Below are positions 1 through 5,442 of a stretch of DNA of 9,593 nucleotides, piece after piece (the stretch's first letter is position 1; every line of letters begins with the position of its first letter). The position numbers and the translations under genes were made by a program. Origin of the DNA: JBJEFI01 sp051873875 (GTDB lineage: Bacteria > Bacillota > Bacilli > Bacillales > Bacillaceae_G); NCBI GenBank assembly GCA_051873875.1, contig JBJEFI010000078.1, positions 1 to 9,593 on the forward strand. Direction: 5' to 3'. The notes under the pieces are model-generated. The model saw only the letters and a list, made by a program, of their open reading frames with translations. It did not search any database and was not told the DNA's origin.

Positions 1-74
1 ATGAAATCTGTGTTAAAGACCATAAGAAATTATCTGTGAATCGTTATTTTCTCCCCATCAACCGAATCCGTTAA

Positions 75-872
75 TTAAATACTAATATCCCTTTTTTGAA
101 AGAATACAAACGTAATTGCCATAAAAATAATGTAGTATACTGCTAATATTGCTAGCGCTATCGGCAGTGTAATCGTATCTAACAGTGTATCTTGAGTGGC
201 ATAAAATGTTAAATCTAAATACGGGAAAATAAGTAGTTTTGCAATTGCATATTTTTTTGCTAATAGCAAAATAATGCCGGCTAATGTATTAGAAAGAAAC
301 AGTACAAATATCCCCACCCCAACTGCTAACGATTGACTTTTAAAAAGAGTTGAAAGCATAAAAGAAATCGTCATAATCATTAATAAACCAGGTAAACTAT
401 ATAGCAACTTTGTAAAAAATAGACTTCCTACAGCACTAGTTACTGTTCCTTCTAATGTTGGTTCATTAACAGTCATATTGAAGTCACCATTCCCAAAGAA
501 TAATAAACTAACTATGTAACCGACGATATATAATGTTGCTAATAATACGGCTGCATAAATAATTACCGCAATATATTTTGACAACAATACACTCCAACGT
601 CGATGAGGTCTGATTAGCAATTGTTTAATCGTCCCATCGGAGAATTCTGCTGAAACATTAGCACTACATGTAATAACAACAAATAATGTTACAAGAGAGG
701 AGAGACCTATTACAACTGAATTCATATATGCCCAATTGTTTACAACCACCTCACTAAATTTGTTATACAAAGTTGCACTAATCAGTAAACTAGCAAGGAT
801 AATAATGATATAAACCCAACTTGCTTTTTTACCAAAAATTTTCATGAGTTCATTTCGAATTAATCCCATCAT
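75..872 (-). CDS. ABC-2 type transporter permease
   Basis: This 265-residue polytopic membrane protein is the membrane half of an ABC exporter. I see about six hydrophobic segments near residues 17-35, 50-72, 99-125, 155-177, 182-205 and 236-258. Between segments 2 and 3 lies the EFSDGTIKQLLIRPHRR stretch (residues 76-92), typical of ABC-2/BcrB-like permeases, in which an E..GT motif precedes a basic loop. It starts at an ATG that overlaps the TGA of the upstream ATPase gene (ATGA), with an AAGGAGGAG ribosome binding site about 10 bases ahead; a second ATG follows directly, and the first is better spaced. Coupled translation with the ATPase implies one complex. The family exports peptides, antibiotics or lipids, but the substrate cannot be read from the sequence. 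No terminator is visible in the 74 bases downstream, so the operon may continue beyond the window. Confidence 0.9.
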   Translation of the reverse strand: MMGLIRNELMKIFGKKASWVYIIIILASLLISATLYNKFSEVVVNNWAYMNSVVIGLSSLVTLFVVITCSANVSAEFSDGTIKQLLIRPHRRWSVLLSKYIAVIIYAAVLLATLYIVGYIVSLLFFGNGDFNMTVNEPTLEGTVTSAVGSLFFTKLLYSLPGLLMIMTISFMLSTLFKSQSLAVGVGIFVLFLSNTLAGIILLLAKKYAIAKLLIFPYLDLTFYATQDTLLDTITLPIALAILAVYYIIFMAITFVFFQKRDISI

Positions 873-1810
873 ACACTTTGCTCCTCCTTCACTTGATTAG
901 TTATTTCTAAGAAACGATCCTCTAACGTGGCTTTCACAAAGCTTATTTCAAATACAGCAATATCATTTTGAACAAGTAGTTTATTGATGTCAGCCACTAT
1001 TCCACGATCAATTAATAACGTAAGTTTATTGTCTTTTTTCTCTTTTACATGCTGGGCATATCCTTCTTCTTCTAACAACTGATATGCTCTTTCCGTATTA
1101 TCAACTTCAAATGTATATTCTCTATCTGCTTTTTCTTGCTCCGCATTTGTCTCATCCATTGTAGCAATATGAATCAATTTCCCTTTTTCAATAATGGCAA
1201 ATCGATCACACATCAATTGCATTTCTGAAAGCATATGTGAAGAAACAAGAACGGAAATTCCTTGCTTTGTTAACGTGCGTAAATACTCACGGAATTCACG
1301 AATTCCTTGTGGATCAAGACCATTTGTTGGCTCATCTAATATAAGTATGGAAGGACTATGAAGCAATGCTTGTGCTACTCCTAGCCGTTGTCTCATTCCA
1401 AGGGAATATGTTTTAACCTTGCTTTGAATGGCATCCTCAAGCTTTACTAATTTAACAACTTCATCCATTCTTTCCTTCGATATTTTTGTTAATGCCATAT
1501 TCGCATAGTGTTGTAAATTCTTTTTACCACTTAAATACTTATAAAACTCCGGATTTTCTACAATTGCTCCCATTTCTGCCATTGCCTGAATATAGTTATC
1601 ATCTAAATTTTTATTATTAACAATAACCGTTCCAGCAGTTCGGTTAATTAAGCTTACAATCATACGAATAATTGTTGTTTTACCAGCTCCATTTGGTCCT
1701 AACAATCCAAAGATTTCTCCCTTTTCGATTGCAAAGCTAACATCATCGACAATAACCTTATTCCCAATTTTCTTTGTTAGTGATTGAACTTGAAGCGCAT
1801 ACTGTGTCAT
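869..1810 (-). CDS. ABC transporter ATP-binding protein (BcrA/lantibiotic-export type)
   Basis: This 313-residue cytoplasmic ATPase powers the permease encoded next to it. Walker A is GPNGAGKTT at residues 38-46. The Q-loop region has the NPEFY pattern of BcrA-like ATPases. The signature YSLGMRQR is at 135-142, Walker B ILILDEP at 155-161 and the H-loop histidine at 192. The last ~80 residues form a non-catalytic C-terminal extension usual for this family. The frame is open for 19 more codons upstream, to position 1867. I chose the ATG at 1810 because AGGAGG sits 6 bases before it, whereas the ATG two codons earlier abuts the AGGAGG directly. It leads the permease gene by an ATGA overlap. Related pairs give bacitracin or lantibiotic resistance, but nothing here identifies a substrate, and no BceRS-type regulator adjoins it. 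Confidence 0.93.
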   Translation of the reverse strand: MTQYALQVQSLTKKIGNKVIVDDVSFAIEKGEIFGLLGPNGAGKTTIIRMIVSLINRTAGTVIVNNKNLDDNYIQAMAEMGAIVENPEFYKYLSGKKNLQHYANMALTKISKERMDEVVKLVKLEDAIQSKVKTYSLGMRQRLGVAQALLHSPSILILDEPTNGLDPQGIREFREYLRTLTKQGISVLVSSHMLSEMQLMCDRFAIIEKGKLIHIATMDETNAEQEKADREYTFEVDNTERAYQLLEEEGYAQHVKEKKDNKLTLLIDRGIVADINKLLVQNDIAVFEISFVKATLEDRFLEITNQVKEEQSV

Positions 1811-2127
1811 GTTCATCCTCCTAAAAATATTATCGAAACTTTTAATAGCAATAAAACTATTATTCATAAACTAGTTGCTTAGAAAAAGTTCCTATCACAT
1901 TCAACATAGTAAAATAATGACTTCTCTTAATAAGCTAACAAGATGAGTTCAAAAAACTTACCTGCTTCATTTATTCTCTTTAATTTTACAATATTCTACT
2001 ATTTGATAAGTTAAGTATAACCTATTATTGGATATAACAGTCTTTATTTTTGAAAAATTTGTATTTTTTAGAAAAATAATCTTAAAAATTATATTACATG
2101 TACGTGCAATTAATCTTTCTCGCTACA
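1811..2127. other. Non-coding AT-rich intergenic region
   Basis: This stretch between the ABC operon and the terminator of the tRNA-binding gene is very AT-rich and holds no ORF with a credible ribosome binding site. It must contain the promoter of the leftward ABC operon. I found only poor matches on the minus strand, for example an AATAAT with no recognisable -35, so I do not place a promoter. No inverted repeat strong enough to call an operator was seen. Confidence 0.5.
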
Positions 2128-2128
2128 T

Positions 2129-2153
2129 AAAAAAGACTGTCACATGACAGTCT
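2129..2153 (-). terminator. Intrinsic terminator after the tRNA-binding-domain gene
   Basis: A perfect 9-bp inverted repeat, AGACTGTCA/TGACAGTCT (2134-2153), is followed on the minus strand by six T residues. It lies about 45 bases downstream of the stop codon of the leftward gene ending at 2197. It probably also ends any read-through transcript from the two-component genes, since no hairpin separates them from that gene. Confidence 0.85.
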
Positions 2154-2196
2154 CGATTTATATCATAAATTAAACATATGTATTTTCTATCCTTAA

Positions 2197-2535
2197 TTAA
2201 TCTACTTTACTTCCTGCTGGTAAATCTCTTGTAATTGTTAATAAATCTAGTTGTTCCTCATTTGGTGTAGAAGCACATAAAAGCATGCCATTCGATTCTA
2301 AACCACGAAATTTAGCTGGTTTTAAGTTTGTTACGACAACAACACTTTTACCGATTAATTCTTCACATGTGTAAAACTCTGCAATACTAGAAATAATCTG
2401 ACGTCGTTCTTCCCCAAGATCGATTTGGAACACTAATAAACGATCCGCATTAGGGTGCTTCTCACATTCTAAAATTTTACCAAGCTTTAATTCAATTTTG
2501 TCTAAATCATCAATCTTAATAACATCTTTGGCCAT
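2197..2535 (-). CDS. Free-standing tRNA-binding domain protein (MetRS C-terminal / CsaA-like OB fold)
   Basis: This 112-residue protein consists almost entirely of one EMAP-II/MetRS-C type tRNA-binding OB fold. The markers are KLGKILECEKHPNADRLL at residues 17-34, the IDLG and RRQIISSIA stretch at 38-52, VVTNLKPAKFRG at 67-78 and the SNGMLL turn at 81-86. The same elements appear in the C-terminal dimerisation/tRNA-binding extension of bacterial methionyl-tRNA synthetase. Bacillus CsaA (about 110 residues) has the same fold, but from memory its sequence is less close. I chose the ATG at 2535 because AAGGAGGAG lies 8 bases upstream; nine further in-frame codons extend to 2562. It likely binds tRNA or other structured RNA in the cytoplasm as a dimer. 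Whether it acts as a chaperone (as proposed for CsaA) or assists an aminoacyl-tRNA synthetase in trans is open. It follows the sensor kinase gene on the same strand. Confidence 0.85.
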   Translation of the reverse strand: MAKDVIKIDDLDKIELKLGKILECEKHPNADRLLVFQIDLGEERRQIISSIAEFYTCEELIGKSVVVVTNLKPAKFRGLESNGMLLCASTPNEEQLDLLTITRDLPAGSKVD

Positions 2536-2570
2536 GTCTTTCTCCTCCTTCATCAAATACACTCTATTCC

Positions 2571-2599
2571 ATTATATATCACGTAGGTAATTTTGTAAT
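2571..2599 (-). promoter_or_regulatory. Predicted sigma-A promoter of the tRNA-binding-domain gene
   Basis: On the minus strand, ATTACA (4 of 6 to consensus), a 17-base spacer and a perfect TATAAT end about 36 bases ahead of the start codon at 2535. This gives a short leader that includes the GGAGG site. It lies just after the stop codon of the sensor kinase gene, so the small gene may be expressed both alone and by read-through. Confidence 0.55.
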
Positions 2600-2621
2600 T
2601 GCTACTAGATTGTTCATAAAA

Positions 2622-4022
2622 TTATTGTTCATGAATAGATTCCACCATTCTTACAGGGAAAATCACTTTAAATGTTGTTCCTTTTCCTACTTCACTTTGT
2701 ACCTCGATATGTCCCCCATGTATCGTAACGATTTTTTCTACAATAGCTAGGCCTAGTCCAGAACCTTTCACCTGCCGATTTCTCGTTTGATCTGCTTTAT
2801 AAAATCGTTCAAATAATCGGTCCAAATGTTCCTTCTCAATCCCTGGTCCATTATCCTTAATGACAACTTCTAATTGATCTGTCATTTTCGTGTAAATTGT
2901 TAATGTACTTTGGGCTGGACAAAATTTAATGCTATTTTCGATTAAGTTTGTCCATACTTGGTGCAATAAAATAGCATCTCCCTTTAATTGAATTGGCAAC
3001 ACATCCATTTCAATTGTCATATCTTTTTCAACCCATCTCGGTTCTAAAGATAAAATAATATCTTGAAGCTGTTTCTTTAACGAATAAGGTTGGATGTTTA
3101 CTTTTTTTGCTTCTGAATCAAGGGACGCCAATGTTAACAACTGTTCACTTAAAAAGGAAACACGTGTGGATTCTTCAATGATAATTCGTAAATAACGTTC
3201 TCTTTCCTCTGATGATAAATCATCATTACGCAAAATTTGAGCAAAGCCTTTAATGGACGTTAAGGGCGCCTTTATTTCATGAGATACATTAGATACAAAT
3301 TCTTGCCTCATCGTATCTAACTGTTGAAGCGACTGGGACATACTATTAAAATCACGAAATAAAGAACCAATCTCATCTTGCCGATTAGAATTTAAGGATG
3401 CTTGAAAATTTCCCTTTCCAATTTGTCTCGTTGCTTGAGCTAGTTGTTTAATTGGATTTACAATTCGTCTTGAAAAAAATAAAATAGCTAAAATTGATAA
3501 TAAAAAAGTACTCCCGACCATAAAAGCAAATAAAAAATGCAGCTCACCAAATTGTTGCTGTACATTTGGTCGAAGAAATAAGGCATATGTTGTGCCATTA
3601 GAGGTAATCGGAACACCAATGCTATTTTGAATATCATCTTTAAAAAAACCCGTTACAAATAAATTAGAATCATAATCTGCAATACCATTGTATATATTCC
3701 CTTTTAAAATAGAATCAACAATAGCTGGATCTATTTTATCTTCTTTAAATGCTGTGCCAAAATGTTGCATATGCTGTTCACTATCAAACAAAGATACTTG
3801 ATATTGTAATCCTGCTACACTTTCTAAGTAAGAATGTAAATCTAAGGAGTCATTTTCTTCATAAAAAGATACAACATTTTTTGTAATAGCCATGATTTTT
3901 TCTTCATTTACTTGTTTAACGGATGCTTGATAACGCCAATTGGACAATACAAAACCAACTAATCCACTTATAAAAATAATCACTATCACAACAACAACAA
4001 TTCTTAAATACAAAGATTTCAT
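2622..4022 (-). CDS. hssS: HssS-like sensor histidine kinase (heme stress sensor)
   Basis: This 466-residue membrane sensor kinase has a first transmembrane helix at about residues 6-26, an extracytoplasmic domain at about 28-160 and a second helix at about 162-183. HAMP follows at 184-238, then HisKA with SHEIKAPLTS (phosphoacceptor H248). The HATPase domain has an N-box with N359/N363, a G1 box DNGPG at 390-394, and GSGLGLAI at 420-427. The family call rests on resemblance, recalled from memory, to Staphylococcus aureus HssS: the N-terminal K.LY.RI start, the YNGI and LFVTGFFKDD segment around 111-130, and the RPNVQQQFGE stretch just before the second helix. Known HssS autophosphorylates when heme is in excess and passes the phosphate to HssR. 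The ATG overlaps the TGA of the regulator gene (ATGA), so the two are translationally coupled. The HisKA motif reads KAPL where KTPL or RTPL is usual, a conservative change. Confidence 0.82.
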   Translation of the reverse strand: MKSLYLRIVVVVIVIIFISGLVGFVLSNWRYQASVKQVNEEKIMAITKNVVSFYEENDSLDLHSYLESVAGLQYQVSLFDSEQHMQHFGTAFKEDKIDPAIVDSILKGNIYNGIADYDSNLFVTGFFKDDIQNSIGVPITSNGTTYALFLRPNVQQQFGELHFLFAFMVGSTFLLSILAILFFSRRIVNPIKQLAQATRQIGKGNFQASLNSNRQDEIGSLFRDFNSMSQSLQQLDTMRQEFVSNVSHEIKAPLTSIKGFAQILRNDDLSSEERERYLRIIIEESTRVSFLSEQLLTLASLDSEAKKVNIQPYSLKKQLQDIILSLEPRWVEKDMTIEMDVLPIQLKGDAILLHQVWTNLIENSIKFCPAQSTLTIYTKMTDQLEVVIKDNGPGIEKEHLDRLFERFYKADQTRNRQVKGSGLGLAIVEKIVTIHGGHIEVQSEVGKGTTFKVIFPVRMVESIHEQ

Positions 4023-4696
4023 ACATTTGCCTCTAATTTATAGCCTAATCCACGAATTGTTTTAATGGAAAAGGCCGTTGTTTTTGCCGATAACTTTTCT
4101 CGTAATCGTTTAATATGTACATCAACTGTTCGACTATCCCCATCAAAATCAATTCCCCATAATGCCTCAATTAACTGTTCACGAGTAAATGTTCGACCAG
4201 GATGACTAGCTAAATGATAAAGCAACTGGAATTCCTTTAACGGTAAGATAAGTTGTTCATCATCAATACGCACCTCATACTTTAACGAATCAATGACTGT
4301 ATTGCCCAATTCAATTACCTTATCAATGTCTAATTTATATCTTCGAAGCAATGCCTTCACTCGAAAAAGCAATTCTTCTGGTTCAAAAGGCTTTACAACG
4401 TAATCATCTGTTCCTAATTTAAATCCTTTTGCTTTATCTTCTAATTCTCCTTTTGCCGTTAATAAAATAACAGGTATATCATATTCTTTTCGAATTTGTT
4501 CACACACTTCCCAACCAGTCAGCTTTGGCATCATTACATCTACAATTGCCAAATGACAAGGTGTAGAAGCTAATATACGAATGGCCTCTTTTCCATCAGA
4601 GGCTAAATGAACAACATATCCTTCTTTTGTTAAATAATACCGAAGCAATTCTCTTATATGGGCATCATCATCTGCTACTAAAAGATGTAAACTCAT
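4019..4696 (-). CDS. hssR: HssR-like response regulator, OmpR/PhoB family
   Basis: This 225-residue regulator has a receiver domain at about residues 3-118, with acidic pocket D9/D10/D11, phosphoacceptor D53 in VDVMMPK, T80, and K102 in VVKPFEP. A winged-helix DNA-binding domain follows at about 128-222, including EFQLLYHLASHPGRTFTREQ and VDVHIKRLREKL. The C-terminal pattern IKTIRGLGYKLEANV closely resembles HssR of staphylococci and bacilli (from memory). Together with the HssS-like partner, this supports a heme-responsive activator. The start at 4696 has GGGGG 6 bases ahead. Known HssR activates hrtAB through a direct repeat near its promoter, but I found no such repeat here. If the assignment is wrong, it is still a canonical OmpR-family regulator paired with the downstream kinase. 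Confidence 0.84.
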   Translation of the reverse strand: MSLHLLVADDDAHIRELLRYYLTKEGYVVHLASDGKEAIRILASTPCHLAIVDVMMPKLTGWEVCEQIRKEYDIPVILLTAKGELEDKAKGFKLGTDDYVVKPFEPEELLFRVKALLRRYKLDIDKVIELGNTVIDSLKYEVRIDDEQLILPLKEFQLLYHLASHPGRTFTREQLIEALWGIDFDGDSRTVDVHIKRLREKLSAKTTAFSIKTIRGLGYKLEANV

Positions 4697-4712
4697 TTTT
4701 CTCCCCCTTTTT

Positions 4713-4740
4713 CCTTATCCCGTTCGAACTGACACTAGAA
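4713..4740 (-). repeat. 28-bp intergenic repeat, copy A
   Basis: It matches copy B at 4821-4848 at 24 of 28 positions in the same orientation, with a shared core of AACTGACACTA on the plus strand. Copy A lies 17 bases upstream of the hssR start codon, just ahead of its ribosome binding site, so it would be in the hssR leader or promoter-proximal region. It contains the palindrome TTCGAA, which is broken in copy B. Confidence 0.75.
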
Positions 4741-4792
4741 CTTTTACTTTATTGTATCGAAAAAAAGGTTTATTCGTATACTATTTCGGAAC

Positions 4793-4820
4793 AAAAAAGC
4801 TACCTCCATTGTGAGGTAGC
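4793..4820 (-). terminator. Intrinsic terminator hairpin upstream of hssR
   Basis: An 8-bp perfect stem GCTACCTC/GAGGTAGC (4799-4806 with 4813-4820) and a 6-base loop are followed on the minus strand by six T residues. It lies about 155 bases after the stop of the leftward 71-residue gene and would keep its transcription out of hssR. On the plus strand only three T residues follow, so its main direction is minus. Confidence 0.75.
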
Positions 4821-4848
4821 CTTTATCCCGCTCTAACTGACACTAAAA
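4821..4848 (-). repeat. 28-bp intergenic repeat, copy B
   Basis: This is the second copy of the repeat at 4713-4740 (24 of 28 identical). It abuts the terminator hairpin at 4793-4820. Its GCTCTAACTGA portion (4830-4840) is also repeated in inverted orientation at 4895-4905 with one mismatch, giving a long-range stem with a 54-base loop. Duplicated, partly palindromic intergenic units like this are typical of dispersed chromosomal repeats, but I cannot test for other copies. Confidence 0.7.
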
Positions 4849-4975
4849 TTCGCTCTTCAAAACTTAACGAAAGAAGAAAATTTTAAGATAATTATCAGTA
4901 AGAGCCCAATTTGTTTAACTAACCATCATTTGGAGATGAAAAACATGTCCAGCTGATGAAAGTTTCACTTTATTA

Positions 4976-5191
4976 TTAGCGTTTTTTCTTCTTATCGTCT
5001 GCACCAGCGACAACTTTACGGATAACTTCTAATTCTACATCTACACGTACTTTATTGCCTTCTACTTCTCTTACACCTACTATTTTTCCTTTGCGACCTT
5101 TTAAAACAATGTCAGCACCTTTTGCTGGTGATTTTGTGCAAAGTTGATTTAATAATTCTTTGTTTTTTTCATAATAATGTACCACTACCAT
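4976..5191 (-). CDS. Small basic protein with a KOW/SH3-like core (unknown function)
   Basis: I do not firmly recognise this 71-residue protein. Residues 24-56 (KGADIVLKGRKGKIVGVREV onward) show the pattern of a small beta-barrel: a glycine-rich turn KGRKGKIVGV followed by alternating strands NKVRVDVELEV. This recalls KOW/SH3-like domains and the small Bacillales DUF2187 proteins, but the match is from pattern only. The tail KKKKR is strongly basic. The N-terminal ~20 residues look helical and carry one cysteine (C18). The start at 5191 is supported by GGGGG 9 bases upstream. It has its own strong promoter (5308-5337), an unusually long leader of about 110 bases with a stem and a short ORF, and a distant terminator at 4793-4820. 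Nucleic-acid binding is a plausible inference, not shown. Confidence 0.7.
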   Translation of the reverse strand: MVVVHYYEKNKELLNQLCTKSPAKGADIVLKGRKGKIVGVREVEGNKVRVDVELEVIRKVVAGADDKKKKR

Positions 5192-5204
5192 TGTTCATAT
5201 CCCC

Positions 5205-5264
5205 CTATTGTATCTTAACAAGATTTGTTAGTTTTCTTGGAAGTAGCGTACGAAACCAACCCAT
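5205..5264 (-). CDS. Possible 19-residue leader peptide
   Basis: In the leader of the 71-residue gene, an ATG at 5264 opens a 19-codon frame (MGWFRTLLPRKLTNLVKIQ) ending in TAG at 5205-5207. An AGGTGG lies 9 bases before the ATG, a good ribosome binding site. The stop codon runs directly into the GGGGG site of the downstream gene, the arrangement expected for translational coupling. The peptide is basic and amphipathic-looking. With so few codons, chance cannot be excluded. Confidence 0.35.
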   Translation of the reverse strand: MGWFRTLLPRKLTNLVKIQ

Positions 5265-5293
5265 TTCCTTGTTCCACCTGACTTGTCTTCCAA
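5237..5293 (-). promoter_or_regulatory. 5' leader stem-loop ahead of the 71-residue gene
   Basis: Perfect 7-bp arms TTGGAAG/CTTCCAA (5287-5293 and 5237-5243) would close a 43-base loop that holds the ribosome binding site and start of the 19-codon leader ORF. The 5' arm begins within about 10 bases of the predicted transcription start, where a stem could stabilise the mRNA or gate initiation. The large loop makes the fold uncertain. Confidence 0.35.
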
Positions 5294-5307
5294 TTCACTA
5301 TACACTT

Positions 5308-5337
5308 ATTATAATTATGGGAATGTTCTCATATCAA
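5308..5337 (-). promoter_or_regulatory. Predicted sigma-A promoter of the 71-residue gene
   Basis: On the minus strand, TTGATA, an 18-base spacer and a perfect TATAAT make one of the best promoter matches in the window. Transcription would start near 5301, leaving a leader of about 110 bases before the start codon at 5191. Confidence 0.7.
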
Positions 5338-5396
5338 TTTATATTTTTAGAAAATTTTTAATTTAAAAACGTTTATTAATCTGTTGTATGAGATAT

Positions 5397-5437
5397 AAAA
5401 AAATAACAGCATAAAAAACTTTCTTTTCATGCTGTTA
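5397..5437 (-). terminator. Intrinsic terminator of nnr
   Basis: The stem TAACAGCAT/ATGCTGTTA (5429-5437 with 5404-5412) is extended by A-T pairs around a short purine loop and followed by seven T residues on the minus strand. It begins six bases after the nnr stop codon. Confidence 0.9.
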
Positions 5438-5442
5438 CTCCT

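Noticed and set aside
1..39. Twelve-codon plus-strand frame beginning with ATG at the first base
   Set aside because: It lies at the window edge with no visible ribosome binding site and is too short to judge; it is most likely chance.
75..1810. ABC pair as the HrtAB heme exporter of the HssRS-like system
   Set aside because: The permease has six membrane segments and the ABC-2/BcrB pattern, not the four-helix FtsX/MacB architecture of HrtB, and the ATPase is longer and BcrA-like. No HssR-type direct repeat was seen upstream.
2612..2632. Two GTTCAT units 15 bases apart, considered as an HssR binding site
   Set aside because: The units overlap the kinase stop codon, the spacing differs from the known 11-base periodicity, and only six bases match; chance in AT-rich DNA is likelier.
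4627..4836. Plus-strand open frame of 69 codons across the hssR start
   Set aside because: It overlaps hssR and a terminator hairpin, lacks a ribosome binding site and has low-complexity leucine-rich content.
5122..5361. Plus-strand open frame opposite the 71-residue gene and its promoter
   Set aside because: It runs antisense through a good promoter and leader and has no ribosome binding site; it is probably a shadow of AT-rich DNA.
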